DNA of 64,000 nucleotides from an uncultured Bacteroidota bacterium (GTDB lineage Bacteria > Bacteroidota > Bacteroidia > Chitinophagales > Chitinophagaceae), in contig CAJADG010000082.1 of the NCBI GenBank assembly GCA_903938445.1, positions 1 through 64,000 on the forward strand. Direction: 5' to 3'. The stretch's first letter is position 1; each line of letters begins with the position of its first letter. This document shows, piece after piece, positions 29,855-40,626 of this stretch. The notes beneath the pieces were generated by a model. The model was not told where the DNA came from. It ran no database searches and saw only the letters and a list, made by a program, of their open reading frames with translations. The position numbers and the translations under genes were made by a program.

Positions 29855-32800
29855 ATGAAGAGGATCTTTTTATGGCTAACACTTTTATCTATAAGTGTTG
29901 TTACAAGAGCACAAGAGACTTTCCCGGTTAACGGAGTAAGAGATGTTCGTTTGGGTTTGTATGCATTTACAAACGCAACGATTGTGCAAAATGCTACTAC
30001 TAAAATTGAAAAAGGAACCCTCCTTATAAAACAAGGGAAAATAATTGCAGTGGGTACAAATGTAAATGTACCTAATGATGCAGTTGTGGTAGATTGTAGT
30101 GGGAAATTTATTTATCCTTCATTTATTGACGCTTATACAAATTATGGTGTAGGTGCTCCAAGCAGACCAGCAGGTGGATTCAATTATGGCGCACCAGCAC
30201 AATTTGTTTCAAATAAACCAGGAGCATATAACTGGAATCAAGCGATTAAACCAGAAGTAAATGCTGCAGAAATATTTGTAACCGATGATGCTGTTGCAAG
30301 CAGTTTTAGAGCAAATGGTTTCGGTACAGTATTTACACATGTTAAAGATGGAATTGCACGCGGTACGGGTGCAGTAGTAACTTTAGCAACAGAAGATGCA
30401 CACCAAGCACTTATTAAGACAAAGGCTGCTGCGGTATATTCTTTCGAGAAAGGTTCTTCAACACAATCTTACCCAAGTAGTTTAATGGGTAGTGTTGCTT
30501 TGCTTCGTCAAACATATTTAGATGCAAAATGGTATCAAAATAAACCTGCTTCAGAAGGAACTAATCTTTCTTTAGAAGCATTTAATGCAAACCAATCTTT
30601 GCCTCAAATATTTGCGGCTGATGATAAATGGTCAACACTAAGAGCTAACAGAATTGGAAATGAATTTGGAGTACAATACATTTTAAAAGGTGGTGATAAT
30701 GGTTATCAAAGAATAGATGAGTTAGCAAAAACAAAGGCATCCTTTATTATTGGAATTGACTTCCCGGCTGCATTAGATGTAGAAGATCCTAATGATGCTC
30801 GTTTTGTATCATTAGCCGATATGAAACATTGGGAATTAGCGCCTACCAATCCTGGTGCTTTTGAAAAAGCAAATATTCCTTTTAGTATTTCAGTTTCAGA
30901 AATGAAAGATTCAAAAGCATTCTTTGCTAATTTAAGAAAAGCAATTAGTGCAGGATTATCTGAAGCAAAAGCATTAGAGGCTTTAACTAAAACTCCGGCT
31001 ACACAAATTGGTGTATACGATCAAGTGGGATCTATTGAAAATGGTAAATTGGCGAACTTTATTATTACAACGGAACCTATATTTAATAGTAATGCAAAAA
31101 TTATTGAAAACTGGGTACAAGGTAAAAAATATGATGTGAATGCATCTGATTGGTCAAATTATGCTGGAAAATATAAATTAACGATCAATAATGCAGGTTT
31201 AAATACTTCATATAATTTAGAAGTTAAAAAAGATTTGTCCGCATCTATTATTGGTGCAGACACATTAACTGCTAAAGTTGCCATAAATGAATCTATCGTT
31301 AAATTAAGTTTCCCGTCTAAAAAAGGAAAAGGCGCAGAACAAATTAAATTAGGTGGTATTGTGGGCGGAAAAACATGGAACGGTATAGGGACGGATGCGC
31401 AAGGAAATAAAACTACTTGGACAGCAACACTTGTAGGAGAAATTACTACAGCTCCTGAAAAGAAAGCTTGGTCTGATTCTACAAAAGCCCTTGCAAAAAT
31501 TACATATCCTTTTGTTGGATTTGGAAATGAAACCATTCCTTCTCAAGAAACTATATTGATTAAAAATGCAACCGTTTGGACAAGCGAAAAAGAAGGTGTT
31601 TTACAAAATACGGACGTGCTAGTGAAAGGTGGGAAAATTGCAAAAGTTGGAAATAATATTTCTGACGCAACTGCAAAAGTTATTGATGGTACTGGTAAAC
31701 ATTTAAGTGCCGGAATTATTGATGAGCACTCACATATTGCAGCCCTTTCAATCAATGAAGGTGCTCAATCGGTTACAAGTGAAGTGCGTATTGGAGACAA
31801 TATGAATCCAGAAGACATTAATATCTATCGTCAATTGAGTGGTGGAGTAACAACTTCACATATTTTACATGGTTCTGCTAACACCATTGGTGGTCAAACT
31901 CAATTAATAAAATTACGTTGGGGTACTACTGATGAAGGTTTGAAATTTGTGGGCGCTGATCCATTTATCAAATTTGCATTAGGTGAAAACGTAAAACGTA
32001 CTACTTCACAAAATAACAATCGTTTCCCGGATACTAGAATGGGAGTGGAAGAAGTTTTAACGGATGCATTTGATAGAGCAGTTGATTATCAAAAAGCGAT
32101 GAAATCAAATCCGAATTACAGAAAGGATTTAGAATTAGATGCGTTGGTTGAAATTATGAACAAAAAGCGCTTTATTACTTGTCACTCTTATGTACAACCA
32201 GAGATTACCTACACCATGCGTGTAGCTGAAAAATATGGTTTTAAAATTAATACTTTCACGCACATATTAGAAGGATATAAAGTTGCAGATAAAATGTTAG
32301 CGCATGGTGCAAATGTTTCTACTTTCTCTGATTGGTTTATGTATAAGCAAGAAGTAATTGATGCAATTGCTTATAATGCAGCAATCATGCAAAAAGTGGG
32401 ATTAAATGTTTGTATCAATTCTGATGATGCCGAAATGGCGCGTCGTTTAAATCAAGAAGCTGGTAAAGTGGTTAAGTATGGTGGTGTTTCAGAAACAGAA
32501 GCATTAAACATGGTGACGATTAATCCTGCGAAAGCTTTACACGTAGCGGATAAGGTTGGAAGCATTAAAGTGGGTAAAGATGCCGACTTGGTATTATGGT
32601 CAGATAATCCATTAAGTATTTATGCAAAATCATTGTATACAATAGTAGATGGAGTTATTTATTTTGATCGTGAAAAAGATGCTGTTGCAAGTAAAAATGT
32701 AGCTGCTGAAAAAGCAAGATTAATTCAAAAAATGTTAGGTGAAAAAAGAGCGGGTGCTCCTACAAGACCAGCCACAGCAAGCTTACAAACCATATTAAAT

Positions 32801-32860
32801 TGCGGTGATCACGAACATGCAGATGCATTAACAACTATTTACGAAAACGAAAAAAACTAA
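29855..32860 (+). CDS. Two-module amidohydrolase-superfamily protein, secreted
   Basis: N-terminal module degenerate (PSFIDAYTN), C-terminal module with GIIDEHSHIAA; ATG at 29855 gives a signal peptide. Confidence 0.85.
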   Translation: MKRIFLWLTLLSISVVTRAQETFPVNGVRDVRLGLYAFTNATIVQNATTKIEKGTLLIKQGKIIAVGTNVNVPNDAVVVDCSGKFIYPSFIDAYTNYGVGAPSRPAGGFNYGAPAQFVSNKPGAYNWNQAIKPEVNAAEIFVTDDAVASSFRANGFGTVFTHVKDGIARGTGAVVTLATEDAHQALIKTKAAAVYSFEKGSSTQSYPSSLMGSVALLRQTYLDAKWYQNKPASEGTNLSLEAFNANQSLPQIFAADDKWSTLRANRIGNEFGVQYILKGGDNGYQRIDELAKTKASFIIGIDFPAALDVEDPNDARFVSLADMKHWELAPTNPGAFEKANIPFSISVSEMKDSKAFFANLRKAISAGLSEAKALEALTKTPATQIGVYDQVGSIENGKLANFIITTEPIFNSNAKIIENWVQGKKYDVNASDWSNYAGKYKLTINNAGLNTSYNLEVKKDLSASIIGADTLTAKVAINESIVKLSFPSKKGKGAEQIKLGGIVGGKTWNGIGTDAQGNKTTWTATLVGEITTAPEKKAWSDSTKALAKITYPFVGFGNETIPSQETILIKNATVWTSEKEGVLQNTDVLVKGGKIAKVGNNISDATAKVIDGTGKHLSAGIIDEHSHIAALSINEGAQSVTSEVRIGDNMNPEDINIYRQLSGGVTTSHILHGSANTIGGQTQLIKLRWGTTDEGLKFVGADPFIKFALGENVKRTTSQNNNRFPDTRMGVEEVLTDAFDRAVDYQKAMKSNPNYRKDLELDALVEIMNKKRFITCHSYVQPEITYTMRVAEKYGFKINTFTHILEGYKVADKMLAHGANVSTFSDWFMYKQEVIDAIAYNAAIMQKVGLNVCINSDDAEMARRLNQEAGKVVKYGGVSETEALNMVTINPAKALHVADKVGSIKVGKDADLVLWSDNPLSIYAKSLYTIVDGVIYFDREKDAVASKNVAAEKARLIQKMLGEKRAGAPTRPATASLQTILNCGDHEHADALTTIYENEKN

Positions 32861-32863
32861 AAC

Positions 32864-34174
32864 ATGCAAAAGAAATATTCTAGTTTATTTATATTGTCTC
32901 TTGCATTGTTATGTAAAGTAACAAGTGCTCAAGAAACAATTTATCCAGCTGTTGCACAACAAGGCATTACAGCTATTACACACGCAACAGTGCATGTGGG
33001 CAATGGAACAGTATTAAATGATGCTACCGTTGTTTTTGAAAAAGGTAAAATTACGGCGGTAGGTGCAGGATTAGCAACACCGGCGGGTGCTACTTTAGTG
33101 GACGGCACTGGAAAACAGGTTTATCCTGGTTTAATATTATCTAATTCCTACTTAGGTTTGAAAGAGGTTGCAAATGGAGTAAGAGGTAGTAATGATCTTG
33201 TAGAAATTGGAGAAAACAATGCGAGTATTAGATCATTGGTTTCTTATAATTCTGATTCAAAAATTACCAATGTACTAAGAGCAAATGGCATTTTATTAGC
33301 GCATATTGCACCTGAAGGAGAATTAATAGACGGTCAATCAAGTGTAATTCAGTTAGATGCTTGGAACTATGAAGATGCTGCATATAAAGCTGACATTGGT
33401 CAATTTATTGAATTGCCTTCCTTTATAGTACGTCAAAGAGGACGTGGTTTTATGCGTCAAGCACAAACAGCAGATCCTTTAAAAGATGCTTTTAATAAAA
33501 TTGAAACTATTAAAAAGTTCTTTACAGATGCACATGCTTATTTACAAGAAAAAAACCATGTTACTAATAATTTAAAATTAGAAGCTACACGAGGTTTGTT
33601 TGAAGGAAGACAAAAATTATATGTTCGTGCAAATGAAGTAAAACAAATGTTGATTGCCATTGAATTGGGTAAAACATTTGGTTTTAAAATAGTGATCGTA
33701 GGAGGTTCTGAAAGCTTCCAAATTGCACCTATTTTAGCTGCAAATAATATACCAGTAATATTAGATGGTCAACACGCATTACCAAGTACCGAAGATGATG
33801 ACGTGGACCAACCCTATAAATTACCAGCTCAATTAACAAAGGCGGGAGTTTTAGTATCCTTGAGCGATATGAGTGAAAATACGAAACAAAGAAACCTTGC
33901 TTTTAATGCGGGAACTGCGGCTACTTATGGATTAACAAAGGAAGAGGCTTTAAGTGCCATTACCTTAAATAGTGCAAAAGTTTTGGGCATTGATGATGTT
34001 ACAGGTTCTATTGAAACAGGAAAAGATGCCAATATTATTGTTAGCGAGGGTGACATTCTAGATATGCGTGGAAACCAAGTGGTGAAAGCGTTTATACAGG
34101 GTCGTGACATTTCATTAGACAATAAACAAAAGCAACTATTTGAACGTTACAAATACAAGTATAAAATAAAGTAA
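32864..34174 (+). CDS. Amidohydrolase-like protein with degenerate metal site
   Basis: VDGTGKQVYPGLILSNSYLG in place of PGxIDxHxH; C-terminal NSAKVLGIDDVTGSIETGKDANIIV. Confidence 0.8.
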   Translation: MQKKYSSLFILSLALLCKVTSAQETIYPAVAQQGITAITHATVHVGNGTVLNDATVVFEKGKITAVGAGLATPAGATLVDGTGKQVYPGLILSNSYLGLKEVANGVRGSNDLVEIGENNASIRSLVSYNSDSKITNVLRANGILLAHIAPEGELIDGQSSVIQLDAWNYEDAAYKADIGQFIELPSFIVRQRGRGFMRQAQTADPLKDAFNKIETIKKFFTDAHAYLQEKNHVTNNLKLEATRGLFEGRQKLYVRANEVKQMLIAIELGKTFGFKIVIVGGSESFQIAPILAANNIPVILDGQHALPSTEDDDVDQPYKLPAQLTKAGVLVSLSDMSENTKQRNLAFNAGTAATYGLTKEEALSAITLNSAKVLGIDDVTGSIETGKDANIIVSEGDILDMRGNQVVKAFIQGRDISLDNKQKQLFERYKYKYKIK

Positions 34175-34199
34175 TTCTATTGATCGCTTGTTTTAATAT

Positions 34200-34237
34200 A
34201 CATCCCATTCGCGAAAGCGTTTGGGATGTTTTTTTTG
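34200..34237 (+). terminator. Rho-independent terminator of the amidohydrolase operon
   Basis: ACATCCCA ... TGGGATGT-TTTTTTT. Confidence 0.85.
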
Positions 34238-34249
34238 TACCTTAGCAAC

Positions 34250-37147
34250 ATGGCTAAAAAACTATATTTATTGGACGCATTGGCTTTAATTTATAGAGCT
34301 TATTATGCATTGATACGCACACCAAGAATTACAAGTACAGGAATTAATACGAATGCACAATTCGGTTTTACGAATACTCTTTTAGAAATTATTAAAAAAG
34401 AAAACCCTACACATATAGCAGTTTGTTTCGACACACATGCACCAACTGAAAGACATACAGATTTTACTGATTATAAAGCAAATCGTGAAGCCGCACCTGA
34501 AGATTTGCTAAGTTCTTTACCTCATATCAAAGCCATCATTGAGGGTTTCAATATTCCGGTGGTAGAGTGTGATGGTTTTGAAGCAGATGATGTAATTGGT
34601 ACTTTAGCTTGGCAGGCTGCAGATTTGGGTTATGAGGTATATATGGTCACTCCAGATAAAGACTATGGACAATTATTGGTGAAACCAAACGTATATATGT
34701 GGAAACCACCCGCTTTTGGAAATGAAAGAGAAATAATTGATGCAGAAAAAATTAAAGCAAAATGGGATATCGCAAGAGTTGATCAAGTAGTAGACATGCT
34801 AGGTTTAATGGGAGATGCAGCTGATAATATTCCTGGAATTCCAGGTGTGGGAGAAAAAACGGCTGCAAAATTATTAAAAGAATATGATACACTTGAGGGT
34901 GTACTAGCCAATGCTGACAAGATTAAAGGCGCAATGGGTGAAAAAGTAAGAGCCGGGGTGGATTCTGCTATCATGAGTAAAAAATTAGCAACCATTATTA
35001 CCAATGTGCCAGTTCAGTTTCATGAAGAAGATTACAAACTTTCAGAAAAGAATATACCAGCACTTACAGAAATATTTAATTTATTAGAATTTAAAACGCT
35101 AGGTAAAAGAATTTTAGGAAGTGATTTTGAAATAGTAACAGAAGGTGCAAAAGATAAACAAGTGGATCTTTTTGGGAATGAAGTAAAGCCTGTTAAAGAA
35201 AAGAGTAATAAAACTAAAACAAATACCATCGAATCATTAGAAGCATCCATTGCATCGAATGAAAATGAAACGGAAAATATGGATGGTGATGATGAAGAGT
35301 TGCCTCAAATAATAGTTAACAAAAATATAAATAATACCGAACATAAATATGAAGCAATTGTTGGAGAAGAGGCGATCAAACAATTAGTAACATCTTTATT
35401 AAATGAAAAAGAAATTTGTATTGATACTGAAACAACAGGCATAGATGCAAACAATGTATCTCTTGTGGGACTAAGCTTTGCATACAAAGAGCATGAGGGT
35501 TATTATATTCCTGTAGCCAATGATGAAAATGGTGTTAATGGGGCAGCGCATATATTATCATTGTTCACCGAGTTATTCAATAAAGAAGATATCACCTGGA
35601 TTGGACAAAATTTAAAATATGATTTTTTAGTATTAAAATGGTATGGTGTAGAAATTAAAGGAAAAACATTTGACACCATGTTGGCCCATTATGTTATTGA
35701 ACCAGAAGGTAGACGTAGCATGGATTTGTTAAGTGGTCAGTTTTTAGGATATGAACCGGTAGCAATTGAAACCTTGATTGGAAAAAAAGGGAAAAATCAA
35801 GGAACTATGCGTGATGTGGAATTAGATTTAATTAAAGAATATGCAGCTGAGGATGCAGATATTACCTTACAATTAAAACATTGTTTTTATCCAATGTTAA
35901 ATAAAAAAGGAGTTGAAAAAGTGTTTGAAGAAGTAGAGAATCCTTTGGTAAGAGTATTAGTAGATATGGAATATGAGGGGGTAAAAGTGGATACTAACTT
36001 TTTAAACGATTATAGTATTGTTTTAGAAGAAGAAGCAAAAAAAGCAGAAGAACGTGTATTTGATCAAGCTGGCGTTAGATTTAATTTAGCATCACCAAAA
36101 CAATTGGGTGAGGTTTTATTTGATGTTTTGAAATTAGATCCTAAAGCAAAAAAAACAAAGACGGGGCAATATGCCACTGGCGAAGATGTGTTATCTAAAA
36201 TGGCAGCAAAACACAAAATTGTTGATGATATTTTAAATTTTAGAGAAATAACAAAATTAAAGTCAACCTATGTGGATGCTATACCTGAATTGATTAATCC
36301 TAAAACAGGCAGAATCCATACTAGCTATGCACAAGCTGTGGCGGTTACAGGAAGACTAAGTAGCACCAATCCCAACTTACAAAACATTCCCATTCGTTCT
36401 GAAAGAGGAAGAGAAATTAGAAAAGCATTTATTCCAAGAGATCCAAGTAGAGTTTTGGTAAGCGCCGATTATTCGCAAATTGAATTAAGAATTGTTGCGG
36501 CCATTAGCGGTGATCCTAATATGTGTGAAGCCTTTAAACAAGGTAAAGATATTCATACCGCAACCGCTGCGAAAGTATATGGAATAGCGGAAGAGGATGT
36601 AACCAAAGAAATGCGTTACAAAGCGAAGAGTGTGAACTTTGGAATTATTTATGGTCAAGGAGCTTTTGGACTTGCTGAAAATTTGGGAATTTCTAGAACA
36701 GAAGCAAAAGAGATCATTGATAATTACAAAAAGGAGTTTCCAAATATTCAAAAATATATGGACCAACAAATTAATAATGCAAAAGAGGTTGGATTTGTTG
36801 AAACATTAATGGGACGTAAAAGATGGTTAAGAGATATTAATAGTTCCAACTTTACGGTTCGTGGATTTGCAGAGAGAAACGCTATTAACTCCCCAATTCA
36901 AGGATCCGCTGCAGATATGATTAAGTTGGCAATGATTCGTGTTCATAACGAAATGAAAAAGAAACATTGGGAATCAAAAATGATTTTACAGGTGCACGAT
37001 GAACTGGTTTTTGATGCTGTAGAATCTGAATTGCCGGAATTAAAAGCGCTTATCTTAAATTGTATGACTTCTGCAATGGTATTACCAAATGAAGTACCAG
37101 TGGAAGCAGAAATTGGAGTAGGGAAAAATTGGTTAGAAGCACATTAG
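34250..37147 (+). CDS. polA: DNA polymerase I
   Basis: 5' nuclease KKLYLLDALALIYRAYYALIR; CIDTETTGI exonuclease motif; RVLVSADYSQIELRI and LQVHDELVFD; ATG at 34250, track start lies in the terminator. Confidence 0.95.
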   Translation: MAKKLYLLDALALIYRAYYALIRTPRITSTGINTNAQFGFTNTLLEIIKKENPTHIAVCFDTHAPTERHTDFTDYKANREAAPEDLLSSLPHIKAIIEGFNIPVVECDGFEADDVIGTLAWQAADLGYEVYMVTPDKDYGQLLVKPNVYMWKPPAFGNEREIIDAEKIKAKWDIARVDQVVDMLGLMGDAADNIPGIPGVGEKTAAKLLKEYDTLEGVLANADKIKGAMGEKVRAGVDSAIMSKKLATIITNVPVQFHEEDYKLSEKNIPALTEIFNLLEFKTLGKRILGSDFEIVTEGAKDKQVDLFGNEVKPVKEKSNKTKTNTIESLEASIASNENETENMDGDDEELPQIIVNKNINNTEHKYEAIVGEEAIKQLVTSLLNEKEICIDTETTGIDANNVSLVGLSFAYKEHEGYYIPVANDENGVNGAAHILSLFTELFNKEDITWIGQNLKYDFLVLKWYGVEIKGKTFDTMLAHYVIEPEGRRSMDLLSGQFLGYEPVAIETLIGKKGKNQGTMRDVELDLIKEYAAEDADITLQLKHCFYPMLNKKGVEKVFEEVENPLVRVLVDMEYEGVKVDTNFLNDYSIVLEEEAKKAEERVFDQAGVRFNLASPKQLGEVLFDVLKLDPKAKKTKTGQYATGEDVLSKMAAKHKIVDDILNFREITKLKSTYVDAIPELINPKTGRIHTSYAQAVAVTGRLSSTNPNLQNIPIRSERGREIRKAFIPRDPSRVLVSADYSQIELRIVAAISGDPNMCEAFKQGKDIHTATAAKVYGIAEEDVTKEMRYKAKSVNFGIIYGQGAFGLAENLGISRTEAKEIIDNYKKEFPNIQKYMDQQINNAKEVGFVETLMGRKRWLRDINSSNFTVRGFAERNAINSPIQGSAADMIKLAMIRVHNEMKKKHWESKMILQVHDELVFDAVESELPELKALILNCMTSAMVLPNEVPVEAEIGVGKNWLEAH

Positions 37148-37653
37148 TCTTTGCGCTTATAAACAGGCACTGTACTACAAGGCTCTCCAAACATGATGCT
37201 CTTTACGGTAGGTCTTAATTTTTGCGTAATGGCAACATATGCACTTTCTTCTATTTTGGTTTCACCACAACCCTTAATAACGATTCTTTGATCATTATAA
37301 TCGGAAGGATTTATTTGAACAATAGCATCTAAAATTATCTGTTCTCTAACCTTTTCTTCTGCGCCAAAATAAACAGCCTTTGCAATGGGTTGTAAATAAG
37401 AAACGATTAACATATTGGCCCACATTGGGATAATAGCATCTGTTGAACAATGAATACCTACAATTTTATCAGCATAACCACTCCAATCTGTTGCTAATAA
37501 TGCTGCTCTAAAGTCTTTTTCTTTTAAAATAAGCTCCATGAAAAGAAACGGTTTTATATCAAATAAAACAATTTCATTCGGAGGCAAATAAGATGCAAGG
37601 TCAATGGTAATTAAACCACTTTCGGCAACTTTATTATTAAGGATTGTAGACAT
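37144..37653 (-). CDS. DUF2480-family protein
   Basis: 169 aa; LASYLPPNEIVLFDIKPFLFMELILKEKDFR; convergent 4-nt overlap with the polA stop. Confidence 0.8.
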   Translation of the reverse strand: MSTILNNKVAESGLITIDLASYLPPNEIVLFDIKPFLFMELILKEKDFRAALLATDWSGYADKIVGIHCSTDAIIPMWANMLIVSYLQPIAKAVYFGAEEKVREQIILDAIVQINPSDYNDQRIVIKGCGETKIEESAYVAITQKLRPTVKSIMFGEPCSTVPVYKRKD

Positions 37654-37713
37654 AAAACAAAATTAGGATGTTTTATTAAATCTGTATTTACTATTTACAA
37701 TAATAGTTCGCAT

Positions 37714-37740
37714 AAAAAAGCCCCCTTAAAGGAGGCTTTA
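37714..37740 (-). terminator. Hairpin terminator of the PPIase gene
   Basis: AAAGCCCCCTT-AAAGGAGGCTTT with flanking A-run on the + strand. Confidence 0.7.
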
Positions 37741-37759
37741 TATTATTTATTTGAATGAA

Positions 37760-39844
37760 CTAGAAAATTCTAGATCTATTATCTTCAATTTTCGCAATTT
37801 TCTTTAAAGAAGCATTTGATCTAAATAAAGAACTTCTTGTCCTATTTAAGGTTTCATCTTTAAAGAAGTTTAATTCTTGTTGAGCTTGTTTAGCACTAAC
37901 ATTATTTACAGAAAGTACAAAAACACCAGAATTACCCGCTATCGGTGCACTCACTTTATTTACTAATGATTTATTAAATGCTGCACCAATTAATTTTGGT
38001 TCATTACCTAATCCTGGGATCATTGAATAAGTGAAACTTAAACTATCCGCTTTTTGAACCAAAGCTTTTGAACTAGCTGCAATCGCCTCTAGTGTATTAC
38101 CCTTTAAACTTGGTTTAATTTTATCTGCCTTCTTTTGATCTCTAATAATTCCTTCCACCTGTGGCTTTGCCGCATCTACACTTGCCAAACCCGCTTTGTC
38201 TTCGGCAGTAATTACTGCAACAATGTAGGTATCACCCAATTCTATGGGTTCAGATACATCATTAACATTTTTTTCATATGTCCAACGTACTAGTTGACGA
38301 GTTTCACCTAAACCTTGAATTTCAAAATCATTCACTTTAATTCCAGTTGCTGGTAAAACTTGTTTACCTAATTTAACTGCATTTTCATTAAATGACTTTA
38401 CATCCTTACTTGTTGATGCAAATTGTGCTGCAGCAGTTGAGGCTGCAGTAATGGTTTCATTACTAGGTGTAATGGGTTTGGACAAATAAGCAATTTTATA
38501 AGCAGGTCCTTTTGCGGTTTGTTTTAAAATTTCTACATAATGATATCCGAAATCAGTTTTTATAACACCCTTTGTTCCAACAGAATTATCAAAAGCAAAG
38601 TCATTAAAAGCAGGAACCATTTGTGCTTGTGCAAACATACCTAAATTACCACCCTTTGCTTTACTTCCACCATCATCAGAATATTGTGCACATAAAGCTT
38701 CAAAATTAGCACCACCTTTAATTGCAGCACTAATACTGTCAATTAATTTTTTAGCACTGCTATCATCTTTAATTTGTTGTCCGTTTTGAGGATTATTAGT
38801 AGCTATTAAAATATGTCTAACACTTGTACTATCTGGCCATTGTTTTACGCCTAAAACTTTTGCTATGGTATAATTTTTACCATCTACATAGGGGCCATAT
38901 GTATTTCCAACACCTACTGATAAAACAGAATCCTTGTTAGGTATTTGTAATGTTTTTTTACTGATATAGCTATTATAATAAGGAATTTCAGAACCCACTT
39001 TATTTAAATAAACAGCAGCATCTGGAGCAGCTTTAAAAGCTTCTTTTAAAGCAGTGATTTCATTTTTTGTATTTAAAGAGTCTGCTGATGTTGGAGCAGC
39101 GCTAAATCCAATATATCCAATATTTCTAGAAGTTTCTTCAATTTGATAAGCAGCAGGATTTTCTTTTAAATAAGCTGCAATTTCTTCATTCGAAACCTTT
39201 ATACTACTATCAGAAATAGTCGTATAAGGCACGTGAACAAAATTAATCGATGAAATATTATTTAAATCTGCATATTGCTTTTCTACCAACCATTTAGGTA
39301 CTTGAACACCTTTAACAACTAAAGCTTGATATTTATTTCTAATTCTATTTTCAATAGAAGGCTCTATATAGAATTTTTCTATTTGTTTAATTTGATCTTT
39401 ATTCTTTGACTTTTTAATTTGTGCAATAGAATTTTTTGCATCATTCACTTTAAATTCACCAGTAGTTTTATCAGTAAATTCTTGTTTAAAAGGGGATTCA
39501 TTACCAAATAATACATCAGATAATTCTTTTGTTCCTACGGTAATTCCTAATTTATCAGACTCGCTTTTAAAAAGTAATCTAGTAACTTCTTGTTCCCATA
39601 AATAACCAATCATTTGTTCTCTCTTCACACCTTGAGAAGCATACTGTTGTAATTGGATATCTAATTTTTCATCAAACTCTGTTTTATTAATTACTTCACC
39701 ATTAACCTTACCTAAAGTAGAAGTATCATTCGCTCCTCTTTTGCGACCAATACCGTCTTGTAATATAAAAGCGATTAATGCAATAGCAATAATACCAAAG
39801 ATGATCCAAGCACCTCTTTCTCTAATGTTCTGAATAATTGACAT
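37760..39844 (-). CDS. SurA/PpiD-like peptidyl-prolyl isomerase, membrane anchored
   Basis: MSIIQNIRERGAWIIFGIIAIALIAFILQDG; parvulin core VRHILIATNN...GGNLGMFAQAQMVPAFNDFAF; ATG at 39844. Confidence 0.88.
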   Translation of the reverse strand: MSIIQNIRERGAWIIFGIIAIALIAFILQDGIGRKRGANDTSTLGKVNGEVINKTEFDEKLDIQLQQYASQGVKREQMIGYLWEQEVTRLLFKSESDKLGITVGTKELSDVLFGNESPFKQEFTDKTTGEFKVNDAKNSIAQIKKSKNKDQIKQIEKFYIEPSIENRIRNKYQALVVKGVQVPKWLVEKQYADLNNISSINFVHVPYTTISDSSIKVSNEEIAAYLKENPAAYQIEETSRNIGYIGFSAAPTSADSLNTKNEITALKEAFKAAPDAAVYLNKVGSEIPYYNSYISKKTLQIPNKDSVLSVGVGNTYGPYVDGKNYTIAKVLGVKQWPDSTSVRHILIATNNPQNGQQIKDDSSAKKLIDSISAAIKGGANFEALCAQYSDDGGSKAKGGNLGMFAQAQMVPAFNDFAFDNSVGTKGVIKTDFGYHYVEILKQTAKGPAYKIAYLSKPITPSNETITAASTAAAQFASTSKDVKSFNENAVKLGKQVLPATGIKVNDFEIQGLGETRQLVRWTYEKNVNDVSEPIELGDTYIVAVITAEDKAGLASVDAAKPQVEGIIRDQKKADKIKPSLKGNTLEAIAASSKALVQKADSLSFTYSMIPGLGNEPKLIGAAFNKSLVNKVSAPIAGNSGVFVLSVNNVSAKQAQQELNFFKDETLNRTRSSLFRSNASLKKIAKIEDNRSRIF

Positions 39845-39868
39845 ATATAATAAATTATAGGAAGGCAA

Positions 39869-40626
39869 AAATAAAGGTTTCTATTAACTTAATAAGCGTA
39901 ATCCAATAAAAATGAGGCCTTTTTTAACTAAAAAGGGTAATTAAAAATACACATAGGGTTAGTGGAAAAATTAAAATTTAGTGGATAACCCTAATTTTTG
40001 AGTGAATAAATCTTAATAACTATGGAATAAAAAAAGAAGGTTGGTATCTGTTTTAAACTTTTAATCAAAAAATGTAAGTTTTATACCCGTTAATTAACAG
40101 TTAATAAACTGTGTATTAAAAAAAAAACTCTAAAATTGAATATAATTTTGTTAAGTATTTAATTCTTTAAAAGAATGCCTATACAATCATACAATTTAAA
40201 ATATCTATATGTAATTATAGATGGTGTACATAAAATCTATTGTGAATAACTAAGATATACACTTATACACAGGGGTAATAGTATTAGGTTCTTTATATAA
40301 ATGTATTATAGTTTAATACTACAATAGAAATTAACATTGGATTGAATTTAGAAATTTAGGCAGTTGATTTAAAATAAACTACTTTTATTCTCATCAAAAA
40401 AGGCACTATTTAAGGCAAGTATAAATACTATTATTAAAAATACTAAGTTTATACTAAAATACTAAATAGATATTAATTATTGATAATCAATTATTTATGA
40501 TAAAAATTATTTAAAAAAGTAAAATAAACTAATCTAATTAGTAGAAAAATACTAAATATTTTAGTTTATTAACAAATTATCCCTATCTTCACATAAATAT
40601 TCAAAGAAAACATAAAACGATTAACC
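39869..40626. other. 758-bp extremely AT-rich intergenic region with DnaA-box matches (oriC candidate)
   Basis: TGTGAATAA 40241-40249 and TTATACACA 40263-40271 (9/9); one-mismatch sites near 39980, 40001, 40110, 40225; iterated ATACTA(A) 40425-40465. Confidence 0.4.

Noticed and set aside
31159-31536. 125-aa ORF antisense to the amidohydrolase gene
   Set aside because: Low-complexity Pro/Phe/Ser composition typical of antisense translation; no start-site signals.
40425-40465. Iterated ATACTAA as a CRISPR or transposon repeat
   Set aside because: Units are too short, irregularly spaced and lack spacers or inverted repeats; better considered an AT-rich unwinding-type repeat.
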